From positions 1 to 24,620 of the IMG/VR virus record IMGVR_UViG_3300032308_000220: DNA of 24,620 bases; one strand, written 5' to 3'. Source of the stretch: a virus. Below the pieces are notes generated by a model, which searched no databases, was not told the origin of the DNA, and worked only from the letters and a program-made list of their open reading frames with translations. Of this stretch, positions 1 through 7,900 are shown one piece after another; positions within the stretch are counted from its first letter, which is position 1, and every line of letters starts with the position of its first letter. The translations under genes and the position numbers were made by a program.

Positions 1-16
1 AGGAGTTAGTTCTCCT
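1..16 (+). terminator. Possible truncated terminator hairpin upstream of the first gene
   Basis: A perfect 5-bp inverted repeat (AGGAG at 1-5, CTCCT at 12-16) closes a 6-nt loop at the window edge. It lies where the transcript of the preceding gene, probably the major capsid gene by synteny, would end. The window start may cut off a longer stem, and no U-run follows directly, so this is a weak call. Confidence 0.25.
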
Positions 17-36
17 GCTCCCCTTATTACTTATAA

Positions 37-45
37 TGATATAAT
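37..45 (+). promoter_or_regulatory. Extended -10 promoter for the 63-512 gene
   Basis: TG-A-TATAAT matches the extended -10 consensus (TGn plus TATAAT). A second TATAAT lies at 32-37. No convincing -35 is visible at the right spacing. Transcription would start near 52, inside or next to the ribosome binding site AAGGAGG at 52-58, which precedes the ATG at 63, so the 5' leader would be very short. Confidence 0.5.
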
Positions 46-62
46 ACTAACAAGGAGGAATT

Positions 63-512
63 ATGGAAAACATTAATGAAAATCCAATTGTAGAAGAAAC
101 AACATACGAAGCACCAGTTTTTGAAGCACCAGTTGCAGAAGAGCCTGTTGTAGAAGCCCCAGTGGTTGAGCATGTAGAAGAAACTCCAGTTGAAGAAGAG
201 GCTGCTCAGGCAGTTGTTGAAGCACCTGCATATCAGGCACCTGAAGAAGTTCAGGCTCTTGGAGCAGTAGCAGAAGGAGTTATTGGAGCGACCAAAGCGC
301 CAAAGGCACCTGAAAGAAAGAAGAGTGCAAAGGCTGCAGAAAAGAAAGACACTGTAGCACTTTACTCAACAAAAAATGTAACTTGGTCAGAGGTAGGAAA
401 GGTCTATCGTGGCTATAACATTGTTGAAAAGGATGCTGCTGAAAAGTGGCTTACTCGCTCTCACATCCGTACAGCAACACCAGAAGAAGTTGCTAGGGAA
501 TTCGGTAAGTAA
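63..512 (+). CDS. Acidic Glu/Pro-rich structural protein with small C-terminal domain
   Basis: This 149-aa protein has three parts. Residues about 5-75 are acidic and low-complexity, with repeated EAPV-like units, and are likely disordered. Residues about 78-95 are Lys/Ala-rich and basic. The last 50 or so residues (from VALYSTKNVTW to EEVAREFGK) have mixed composition and look like a small folded domain. The ATG follows a near-perfect Shine-Dalgarno (AAGGAGG, 52-58). It precedes the head-tail connector genes, so a capsid-associated or head-completion role is inferred from position. Arginine codons include CGT and CGC, as in the strongly expressed tail tube gene. I do not recognise a named family. 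A decoration, neck or assembly protein are all possible. Confidence 0.7.
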   Translation: MENINENPIVEETTYEAPVFEAPVAEEPVVEAPVVEHVEETPVEEEAAQAVVEAPAYQAPEEVQALGAVAEGVIGATKAPKAPERKKSAKAAEKKDTVALYSTKNVTWSEVGKVYRGYNIVEKDAAEKWLTRSHIRTATPEEVAREFGK

Positions 513-514
513 AT

Positions 515-1429
515 ATGGAGATATTGAGAGTTCCGCCATACGATGACATTGTTGTAAATTTCGTTGTACCTTCAGGGTACGAAGACGCAGATATACACGC
601 AAGAGTAACAGATATGGCGGATCTTTCAGTACAGACTTTAGATTTTAATGGTTGGTCTACAGGAGATAACATTAATATTCAACTACCTGGAAGATATGAT
701 AACAACTACAGAGTAGAGATTTTTACAATTAGCGAGGGTGAAGAATTAATTCACGAAGAATACTACGAACTAGTCCGACCATATGTAGACCCAAACACTC
801 TAGGAACGACGGCATCTGAGATTGCCGAATATACAACATTAGAATTAGTAGCAAGATCAATGATAGATACATTCTGTCCAGAAGGATTTTACAATAAAAA
901 GGTTACAGTTCTTGGAACTGGAAATGGCTCAGACTACTTTCCATTATGGGAAAAGATTTATAGAGTATTTAAGGTTTACGAAAACAATGTTTTAGTATAT
1001 GACAGATCAACACCAGATTCAAATATATCAGAATACTCTATAACTCCAGACAGAACTGCAATACAAAAAGTTTATGTTGGAGAGTTGAATAGATACGAAG
1101 CAACAGGACCAAACCTTGTTATTGGTCGAGGAGATATTGCAGACTATGGTGCAGTAGGTACAGGGTTTCCAGTAAACTATGACTATACATTTTTGGTAGA
1201 TTATGGATATCTAACAGTTCCAGCAGACATTGAGTACGCAACAAAATTACTCATAGAAGATCTTAAGTGTGGAAAGTTAGATTATTACAAGAGATATGTA
1301 ACTGCTTATAACACAGATCAATTTAGAATTCAGTTTGACAAGACTATGCTTAGTGGCACTGGTAATTTTCTAGTAGATAAAATACTTGAGAAATATGTTA
1401 AGACCATTGTTAAGCCAGGGATAATTTGA
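515..1429 (+). CDS. Head-tail connector (adaptor-like) protein with N-terminal beta domain
   Basis: The protein has 304 residues. The first 90 or so are rich in beta-type alternation (VVNFVVPSGY, HARVTD, YRVEIFTISEGEELI) and resemble a small Ig/FnIII-like sandwich. Residues about 100-304 look like a phage connector: a helix near ASEIAEYTTLELVARSMID, then beta strands, then a C-terminal segment with VPADIEYATKLLIEDLK and SGTGNFLVDKILEKY. In siphophages such proteins join the portal to the head-closure ring. The start lies 2 nt after the previous stop with only a weak Shine-Dalgarno, so translation is probably coupled. It leads a tightly overlapping run to 3118. The adaptor role rests on position and sequence pattern, not a verified family match. 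Confidence 0.65.
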   Translation: MEILRVPPYDDIVVNFVVPSGYEDADIHARVTDMADLSVQTLDFNGWSTGDNINIQLPGRYDNNYRVEIFTISEGEELIHEEYYELVRPYVDPNTLGTTASEIAEYTTLELVARSMIDTFCPEGFYNKKVTVLGTGNGSDYFPLWEKIYRVFKVYENNVLVYDRSTPDSNISEYSITPDRTAIQKVYVGELNRYEATGPNLVIGRGDIADYGAVGTGFPVNYDYTFLVDYGYLTVPADIEYATKLLIEDLKCGKLDYYKRYVTAYNTDQFRIQFDKTMLSGTGNFLVDKILEKYVKTIVKPGII

Positions 1430-1875
1430 TGATATGCGAGCAACCAGACTATATTTTTCCAATGCAGGCAGATGTTTACTATCCAATAGTTGAGCAGGGC
1501 CCATACGGAAATGTAAAGAAGTCTTGGATACATGATAGAACAATAGCAGCAAACTTTAACTCTGCTGGATCTGCAACAAAAGAAGAAGTTGTTCCAAATG
1601 TAAACATAACACAAAAAAGTATTTTAATTGGTAGATGCAAAACTGACATTAGAGTTTCTAGCCTTGATGGAAATAACGCTATGACTAACATTATTTTGAC
1701 AAACATTAGAGACAAAAACTGTAATGAAATTTACATAGAGACTTCGGGACCAAGATCAGGAAAGTCTACAATATTCGAAATAGCAACACAAGAACCTTTT
1801 GTGGGGCCATTTGGTGGAGTTGAGTATTACAACCTTCTTATTCGTAGGTCTGAAAACCAGGCGGTAGACATTTGA
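1429..1875 (+). CDS. Probable head-closure (stopper) protein
   Basis: This is a 148-aa beta-rich protein starting at ATG 1429, overlapping the previous TGA by one base (TGATG). An in-frame TTG lies one codon upstream at 1426. The N-terminal segment with Pro and Tyr (PDYIFPMQADVYYPIVEQG), a middle region of alternating hydrophobic residues, and a C-terminal strand (GGVEYYNLLIRR) fit head-completion proteins that sit between adaptor and tail terminator. Its place, second after the portal side and before the neck and tail terminator genes, supports the closure role. The assignment is by gene order and size; no diagnostic motif was recognised. Confidence 0.55.
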   Translation: MICEQPDYIFPMQADVYYPIVEQGPYGNVKKSWIHDRTIAANFNSAGSATKEEVVPNVNITQKSILIGRCKTDIRVSSLDGNNAMTNIILTNIRDKNCNEIYIETSGPRSGKSTIFEIATQEPFVGPFGGVEYYNLLIRRSENQAVDI

Positions 1876-2546
1876 TAACTTTAAAGTTCGATTCAAAATC
1901 TTTTGATAAAACAATGAAAAACTTAATGAACTACTCTGATGGATTCTTAGAAGGGGCACAGATGGGTAAAAAGGATTTCTTTGATAATCTTGGTCCAGAG
2001 ATAGTCCAAATCGCATCAAACTTTATAGATACAAATGCTCGTGTATCCCCAGAAACACTGCATCATGTCTATGAATGGTACAAGACTGGATCTCCTGCTG
2101 CAAGACTCTTTGACATAAATTATACAGTTAGTAATATAGGTCTTTCTTTTATATCAGTATTTAGACAATCAAGAACAGTACAAGAAGGTGGATCAGTTCC
2201 ATTTGCTAACAAGGCAAAGATAATGGAAGAAAGTAGGCCAGTCGTAATAGCACCACGAAATGCTGAAGCACTTGCATTTGATATTAACGGTGAAATGGTT
2301 TTTACAAAAAAGCCCGTTGTTGTTGCAAACCCTGGAGGACAGACCCAAGATGGCTTTGAAAAAGCATTCGATACATTCTTTGGGCAATACTTTACTCAAG
2401 CATTTTTAAAATCAAGTGGACTTTCTCAGTATTTTGAAAATCCAACATCATACAAAAAGAATTTAAAAAGAGGTAGTCGTGCTGGAAGATCAGCAGGAAT
2501 ATCTACTGGATATAGATGGGTAGCAAATGCGGGGGTAATTAGATAA
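1872..2546 (+). CDS. Probable neck / HK97 gp10-like connector protein
   Basis: The protein has 224 residues and begins with TTG at 1872, overlapping the previous stop by 4 nt (TTGA). The N-terminal helix-rich part (KSFDKTMKNLMNYSDGFLEG, then FFDNLGPEIVQIASNFID) resembles gp10-like minor head-tail proteins, in which a long helix precedes a beta barrel. The middle is hydrophobic with strands, and the C-terminus is basic (KKNLKRGSRAGRSAG), which could contact DNA or the acidic tube lumen. It lies between the head-closure and tail-terminator candidates, the usual place for this protein. Function is by synteny and general pattern. The unusual start, with no independent Shine-Dalgarno, implies coupling to the upstream gene. 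Confidence 0.55.
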   Translation: MITLKFDSKSFDKTMKNLMNYSDGFLEGAQMGKKDFFDNLGPEIVQIASNFIDTNARVSPETLHHVYEWYKTGSPAARLFDINYTVSNIGLSFISVFRQSRTVQEGGSVPFANKAKIMEESRPVVIAPRNAEALAFDINGEMVFTKKPVVVANPGGQTQDGFEKAFDTFFGQYFTQAFLKSSGLSQYFENPTSYKKNLKRGSRAGRSAGISTGYRWVANAGVIR

Positions 2547-3118
2547 TGACAATTTATACAAATGAAGAGCAAATAACTCTAGGAAAAGAACTATTAATAA
2601 ATACACCAATGCTTTGGATTAATAAATATTTACAAGAAAAACTAGCAGATTTAAAGATTGGTGTTCCATTTTTCCCACCATCACCAAACACAATAGATGA
2701 CTTAACAGAGACATGGATTTTTGTCAATGGAGAAAATTTACCATATCAAGGTTTGAAATGCACATTTGACAGACTAATAAGAATGAGAAGGACACCATTT
2801 CCCCACATAAAATGCGAACAGTTATTATACTATTTTTACGCAACTCAAGAGGGAGTCACTGACAAAATGATAGCAACTACAGAGACGGTACTCAGGTTGA
2901 TGGATCGAGAGGACGAAACAGCAGAAGAGATAAACTCCTGGATGCAGGGTAAGACAATCGCTGGCCACACCCCAAAATTTAGATTCCATAGATTTAAGGT
3001 CTATCAACTTGAGGAAGTCGCAGATATCATTGATTTTGGTACAGCAAGAACCTATGGTGGAAATAAGATTATTATTGATTTTGAGTATCATCAGGATAGC
3101 GCTCTAACAAATATCTAA
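2546..3118 (+). CDS. Probable tail terminator protein
   Basis: This 190-aa protein begins at ATG 2546, sharing the A with the preceding TAA (TAATG). It is the last gene before the major tail tube gene, the standard place for the tail terminator that caps the finished tube and joins it to the head. The length fits. Visible features are an N-terminal helical part, a central segment with YQGLKCTFDRLIRMRRTPFPHIKCEQLLYYFYAT, and a beta-rich C-terminus ending in a strand-like IIIDFEYHQDS. No motif proves the family. The stop is followed by a 69-nt gap that holds a promoter. Confidence 0.5.
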   Translation: MTIYTNEEQITLGKELLINTPMLWINKYLQEKLADLKIGVPFFPPSPNTIDDLTETWIFVNGENLPYQGLKCTFDRLIRMRRTPFPHIKCEQLLYYFYATQEGVTDKMIATTETVLRLMDREDETAEEINSWMQGKTIAGHTPKFRFHRFKVYQLEEVADIIDFGTARTYGGNKIIIDFEYHQDSALTNI

Positions 3119-3124
3119 AAAGGC

Positions 3125-3133
3125 TGTTATACT
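3125..3133 (+). promoter_or_regulatory. Extended -10 promoter for the major tail tube gene
   Basis: TG-T-TATACT fits the extended -10 pattern shared by the other promoter candidates in this window. A weak -35-like CTAACA (4 of 6 matches to TTGACA) lies at 3104-3109, 18 bases upstream. Transcription would start near 3140, giving a leader of about 48 nt with a purine-rich ribosome binding site (AGAGGTG, 3175-3181). Confidence 0.55.
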
Positions 3134-3187
3134 TGGATTGAGGAAACAAGCCCCTTAATTCCAAAAAAGAAAAAAGAGGTGAAATAC

Positions 3188-3826
3188 ATGGCATATACCC
3201 GTGGTTCGAACGCTAACATCATCGTTGGCGCAGCGGCTCTCTTCACATATGAAGATGGTACGCTTACAGACGCAGACCTTCCAGCATACGAAGCAGCGAC
3301 ATCATTTAGAGAATCTCTAACTGAAGACGCTTCATTCCGCAATGTTGGTTACACCATGAACGGATTGGAACTACAGTTCCAACCTGATTTTGGTGAGGTT
3401 GCAGTCGATCAGGTTCTTGACGTTGCTAAGTTGTTTAAGCAAGGCATGCAGGTTAACTTGAATACTACATTCGCAGAGTCAACTCTCGAAAATCTCTTGT
3501 TTGCTATTGCAGGCAAGGACACAGATCTAACAGCATATAATGCTGCTGGAGCAGGTTCATCAGCACTAAATCTTTCAGCAGGTGACATTGGAGAATGTCC
3601 AGTTGAGCGTGGTCTAGTTGCAGTTGGTCCTGGAACAGGTGACTGCGAAGCAGGTTCATCTATCGAACGTATCTACGTTGCATACCGTGCACTCTCAATT
3701 GAGAATGTTTCAGTATCAGCAAAGCGCGATGAAGCAACAATGTTTGAAGTTTCATTCCGTCTTCTTCCAAATGACTCAGCGTCATACGGTAAGATCGTTG
3801 ATCGTGTAATCCCAGCAGGCGCATAA
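3188..3826 (+). CDS. Major tail tube protein
   Basis: This 212-aa protein lies between the tail-terminator candidate and the tail chaperones, the fixed place of the tube subunit in siphophages. It starts MAYTRGSNANIIVGAAALF and contains tube-protein-like beta segments (YTMNGLELQFQPDFGEV, SIENVSVSAKRDEATMFEVSFRLLP). ATG 3188 is preferred over GTG 3179 because the GTG overlaps the ribosome binding site AGAGGTG (3175-3181). Eight of nine arginine codons are CGT or CGC, against 2 of 11 in the 14879-15604 gene, a sign of selection for strong expression. The gene has its own promoter at 3125 and a strong terminator at 3842, so it can be a monocistronic unit. The fold is not confirmed by search. Confidence 0.8.
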   Translation: MAYTRGSNANIIVGAAALFTYEDGTLTDADLPAYEAATSFRESLTEDASFRNVGYTMNGLELQFQPDFGEVAVDQVLDVAKLFKQGMQVNLNTTFAESTLENLLFAIAGKDTDLTAYNAAGAGSSALNLSAGDIGECPVERGLVAVGPGTGDCEAGSSIERIYVAYRALSIENVSVSAKRDEATMFEVSFRLLPNDSASYGKIVDRVIPAGA

Positions 3827-3841
3827 TATAACTTAATATGC

Positions 3842-3878
3842 GAGAGGCTCAATCCTTCGGGGTTGGGCCTTTCTGTTT
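3842..3878 (+). terminator. Rho-independent terminator with UUCG tetraloop after the tail tube gene
   Basis: AGGCTCAATCC (3845-3855) pairs fully, counting G-U pairs, with GGGTTGGGCCT (3860-3870) around the loop TTCG (3856-3859). Three more pairs (3842-3844 with 3871-3873) extend the stem to 14 bp. The C(UUCG)G loop is an exceptionally stable tetraloop. The 3' side is T-rich (TTTCTGTTT). It lies 16 nt after the tail tube stop. Confidence 0.9.
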
Positions 3879-3886
3879 GGTATACT
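3878..3886 (+). promoter_or_regulatory. Extended -10 promoter giving a leaderless mRNA
   Basis: TG-G-TATACT ends at 3886, and the ATG of the next gene is at 3893, exactly 6 nt later. Transcription normally starts 6-7 nt after the -10, so the mRNA would begin at or next to the ATG. There is no Shine-Dalgarno: the terminator stem of the previous gene fills the upstream space. No -35 was found. Confidence 0.6.
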
Positions 3887-3892
3887 TATATA

Positions 3893-4576
3893 ATGGCTAC
3901 AGAAGTTTATAAAACAAAAATAATATCATTAGTAGATGATACAAAAATAGAGTTATCTCCGCTAAAAATAAAATATCTTAGAAAGTTTATGATTGAGTTT
4001 GAAAATGTTAAATTAGCAGATGGAGATTTAGAGGCTATTTCTGCACTATCTGATTGTGCTATGATATGTATGGAACAGTACAGACCAGAAATTGCAGTTT
4101 CTCAAGAAGTGTTTGAAGAGTATATTAACCTAGAAATAATCTATAGCATTCTTGAAGTTGCAGCGGGAGTTAAAATAAATAAAGACTCAGAAGAAGAAGT
4201 AAAGAAACAGGCAGTAGATAGCGGATCAACCTGGGATGATTTAGATCTTGCAAAACTAGAATCTGAGGTTTTCCTATTGGGAATTTGGAAAGATTATGAT
4301 GAACTAGAAAGGTCATTGTCTATGCCAGAATTAGTACTAACGCTATCAAGCGCAAGAGATCTTGATTATCAGGAAAAGAAATTTTTAGCAGCAATGCAGG
4401 GTGTAGATTTAGACAAGAACAAAAATGAAAAGAATGCCTGGGAAGAGATGAAGGCAAGAGTCTTCTCAGGTGGAAAAGCAACTGATGCAAATGACATTTT
4501 AGCATATCAAGGAGTAAACGCTCAAAAGGCTGGTTTTGGAATCGGCATGGGAATGGATTACGAAAGAATAGGCTAA
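3893..4576 (+). CDS. Tail assembly chaperone, long form (G-T-like)
   Basis: This 227-aa protein has two parts. Residues about 1-98 are the chaperone N-domain and are paralogous to the next gene (about 30% identity by hand alignment, sharing PLKI, FM, DC, QY and PE positions). Residues about 100-227 form a second domain with a helical, charged segment (LERSLSMPELVLTLSSARD, YQEKKFLAAMQGVDLDK) and a Gly-rich end (NAQKAGFGIGMGMDYERIG). In lambda-like phages the long chaperone (gpGT) is made by frameshifting from G; here it is a complete gene. It binds tape measure and tube subunits during tail assembly and is absent from the virion. The start is ATG 3893; an in-frame TTG at 3863 lies inside the terminator and is unlikely. 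Confidence 0.8.
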   Translation: MATEVYKTKIISLVDDTKIELSPLKIKYLRKFMIEFENVKLADGDLEAISALSDCAMICMEQYRPEIAVSQEVFEEYINLEIIYSILEVAAGVKINKDSEEEVKKQAVDSGSTWDDLDLAKLESEVFLLGIWKDYDELERSLSMPELVLTLSSARDLDYQEKKFLAAMQGVDLDKNKNEKNAWEEMKARVFSGGKATDANDILAYQGVNAQKAGFGIGMGMDYERIG

Positions 4577-4591
4577 AAATACGCTTGGCTA

Positions 4592-4600
4592 TGGTATAAT
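4592..4600 (+). promoter_or_regulatory. Extended -10 promoter for the short tail chaperone
   Basis: TG-G-TATAAT is a perfect extended -10. No -35 is visible. Transcription would start near 4607, giving a leader of about 20 nt with a good Shine-Dalgarno (GGAGG, 4616-4620), 6 nt before ATG 4627. This differs from the leaderless arrangement of the paralogous long chaperone. Confidence 0.65.
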
Positions 4601-4626
4601 TAATTAATTCACATTGGAGGAAGTAC

Positions 4627-4938
4627 ATGTCAGAAAAAGTTGAACTATCACTAATCGATGGTACAAAGTTCGAAGCAAAGCCACTAAAAATCTCACTATT
4701 GAAGCCTTTTATGAAGGCGTTCACAGGTTTGGCTGATGTCGCAGAAGATAACGAAAAGTCTATGGATGTATTGTTAGACTGTGTTCAGATTGCGTTTAAG
4801 CAGTATGTTCCAGAACTATCAGAAGATAGAGAAAAACTGGAGGAAAATCTAGACCTTCCTACAGTGTACCAAATTATTGATGCAGCATCTGGAATTCAAC
4901 TCTCAGATCCAGCAGCATTGCTAAGCGCACTAAAATAA
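4627..4938 (+). CDS. Tail assembly chaperone, short form (G-like)
   Basis: This 103-aa protein consists only of the chaperone N-domain and is paralogous to residues 1-98 of the gene at 3893. The start ATG 4627 has a strong Shine-Dalgarno (GGAGG). The two proteins share the pattern SL.D.TK.E..PLKI..L..FM, and both keep DC, QY and PE. Only 23 nt separate its stop from the tape measure start, so there is no room for a frameshift extension into a T-like domain. It is the probable counterpart of lambda gpG, which is needed in excess over the long form. A duplication followed by loss of the C-terminal domain, or gain of it by the other copy, is inferred. Confidence 0.8.
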   Translation: MSEKVELSLIDGTKFEAKPLKISLLKPFMKAFTGLADVAEDNEKSMDVLLDCVQIAFKQYVPELSEDREKLEENLDLPTVYQIIDAASGIQLSDPAALLSALK

Positions 4939-4961
4939 AAAAGTAAAGAGGGTGCAATGAA

Positions 4962-7900
4962 TTGTCTGATGTAAATGCAAATATAAGTATCAATTTTGAT
5001 ACTGGTCAAGCACTTGCAAGTTTACGTCAGTTACAGGCGGGTCTAAGCCGTTTTAATCAATCACTAACTCAGGGCAATGTCGCTGCCATGAATGCACAAA
5101 AGGGTCTCAATGACCAACTTATGCAGGCAATCAATGCTACTGGAAAGTTTGTTGCAACTCAAAAGGATATCGCAACAAGCACATCCTCTTTTACGCAAGC
5201 GCTTGAAAAGAATCAACTCTCCATGCGAGAGTACTTTAGGTATACTGCAGCAGCAGCGACTGCAAATACTAAAACCTTTAAAGGTATGTTCGCCCAAGAG
5301 CGTGAGATTATTAATCGTGCTCGCAAAGATAGAGTAAAATCTCTTCAGGCTCAATACATTCAATTGTCAGATGCTTCGGGCAATTTTGTTAAAACTTTGC
5401 AGGTAGTGCCAAAGCATCTCCAGATGGTAAATGGTCAGTACGCAGACTATGCCACAAGAATGCAAATGGCAGCACAAAGACAGCAATTTTTAAATCAGTT
5501 ACTTAAGCAAGGTTCTACACAACTCCTAAACTTTGGTAAAAACACTCAGTGGGCTGGCCGTCAGTTGATGGTTGGTTTGACCATCCCACTAACAATCCTA
5601 GGATCTACTGCAGCCAAAGCATTTATGGAAATGGAACAGGCAGTTGTTAAATTCACAAGAGTTTATGGAGATATGACAACTGGTGGAGACGCAACAAATA
5701 AAGCAATTGCAGATATTCAAAGATTAGGTAAAGAGTTTACCAAGTATGGTATATCAGTAAAAGATACAATGGAAATGGCAGCATCGGCTGCTGCTATGGG
5801 TTTAACTGGTGGAGCATTAAATGCCCAGGTAATCTCAGCAACTAAACTAGCAGTGCTTGGACAGGTTGAACAACAACAGGCATTAGAGACTACTATATCT
5901 TTAACAAATGCTTTTGGTATTGCAACACAAGATTTAGCAAACAAGATTAACTTTCTTAACGCAGTAGAAAACCAGACAGTTCTCTCTATTGAAGACTTAA
6001 CAATTGCAATTCCAAAGGCTGGACCAGTTGTAAAGCAACTTGGTGGATCTGTAGAAGATTTAGCATTCTTCATGACTGCAATGAAGGAAGGTGGAATTAA
6101 CGCATCTGAAGGTGCTAACGCACTTAAGTCTGGTCTTGCTTCTATGATTAATCCTTCAAAAAAGGCTTCCGAATTTCTTGCAGGTCTTGGCGTAAATATC
6201 AAGGGAATTGTAGAGGCAAACAAAGGAAACCTAAAGGGAACAATCGTTGGATTTGCACAGGCACTAGACACACTTGATCCACTTAATCGTGCTCGTGCAA
6301 TCGAACAACTATTTGGAAAGTTTCAGTTTGCTCGTCTATCAACATTATTTCAAAACGTAACAAAAGATGGAAGCCAGGCATCAAGAGCACTTCGTTTAGC
6401 AGGAGCATCAGTTGAAGAACTAGCAATCTTGTCTGAAAGAGAACTTGCAAAAGTAGAGGATGCAACTGGCGTAAAGTTTAAGAAGTCAATGGAAGATCTT
6501 AAGCAGCAGTTAATTCCAATAGGTAAGGCATTCTTACAAGCAGTCACACCAATTGTAGAGTTTGTCGGCAAGATGTTGGAAAAATTTAATAACTTAAGCG
6601 AAGGAACAAAAAAGACTGTAGCAATTATTATTGGTGTTGTTGGAGGTCTTGCTCCAGTTGTATTGATGACATTTGGTTTAGTTATGAACGCTCTTGCAAA
6701 CGGAATTAAGTTATTTGCAAAACTTCGTGAAGGAGTTGCTAAACTTAATGGATCAAATAATGTTCTAGGTGGAGGGTTTGATTATTTAACACAACAAGAA
6801 ATTGAAAACCTTGCACAAACAAATGCGCTGCACACATCACACTCTGAATTAATATCAACATTCAATGTTGAAAAGAGTTCAGTAGATGCGCTTGCAGCAG
6901 CATATGGAAACGCAGCAAGCCAGGCAAGAACTCTCGCAGCAGCATCACCAGGATTGTTTAACGCAGTTCCTGGAGCAACTGGTGCAGTTTCTGGATTACC
7001 TAAAAAGCCATTGGGTTTTGCACAGGGTGGAGTAGTTCCTGGAAGAGGAGATAAAGATACAGTTCCTGCAATGCTTACTCCTGGAGAGGTTGTTCTTACA
7101 AAAGATACAGTAAAAAATAATCCAGAATTAGTTGCAGCACTACAAAATGATTCTTTTAAGAAATACAATAATGGAACTGGTGGAGGCAGTGAAGATATTG
7201 CTGCTACATTAAGAGAAAGGTTTACATCTTCATCTGCACCAGGATCAGAAGCCTTCAAGGGAAGAATGAAAACATTAGTGGATGGGGCCATGTCCCAAAC
7301 ACAAAGAGGTGTAGAAAGAGTAATTAGATTTGCAGCAGAATCAGGAGTAACAATAACTGCTGAGCAAACAGATCAAATAGAGTTCTACAGAAAAGAAATG
7401 CTTAAGTCAATTGAGCAGGCTGGAGAAGCACTTGTTGATGCAATTGATTTAACAAAGGATCAGATCAAAGAGAGACTTAAAACAATGTCTCCAATTGCAG
7501 GAACACAGGCTGCACCAAACAGGAACACATTCGATTTAATTGATAAGCATGGTAGCCAAAACTTGGCTGAAACATTTGGTCACTTAACAGCAGGAAAGAG
7601 AATGTCTGGCGCTCAAACTAAAGAAAGACTAGAGCCAGGATCAAAGGTTGCTACTGAAGTTGATGCAGTAGAGAGAGCAGCAACCTATTTAAATAATCTT
7701 CCAGAGTCTGATCCAAGAAGACCAAAAAAACCAATAATTCCTGAATATAATGTTGTAAGCGGTCTTGGCATTGATGGAATGACTCAAGAGACAAATACAC
7801 TGCTAAGACTTGGAACTAAAAATACACAAGAGTTTTTAAATGAATTAAATAATGTTGGGCCACTGCAAGCGTGGGATACATTAATGCAACAGAACGGCCT

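Noticed and set aside
3179-3187. GTG start for the tail tube protein
   Set aside because: The GTG is part of the ribosome binding site AGAGGTG, and ATG 3188 has correct spacing.
3863-3892. Upstream TTG start adding ten residues to the long tail chaperone
   Set aside because: The TTG lies inside the terminator stem, and the -10 at 3881-3886 places transcription start at ATG 3893.
4939-4961. Frameshift site at the end of the short tail chaperone
   Set aside because: The A-rich end is not a canonical slippery heptamer with a downstream structure, and no long extension frame exists before the tape measure start.
5237-5250. TATACT-like site within the tape measure
   Set aside because: It has no TGn element and no gene start downstream; such matches are common in AT-rich coding DNA.
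5717-6271. Long open frame on the minus strand (184 aa)
   Set aside because: It lies opposite the tape measure core, is rich in Ser/Pro/Ala as expected for antisense of this codon use, and has no ribosome binding site or family pattern. Similar minus-strand frames at 6782-7291, 7784-8191 and 9662-10111 were rejected for the same reason.
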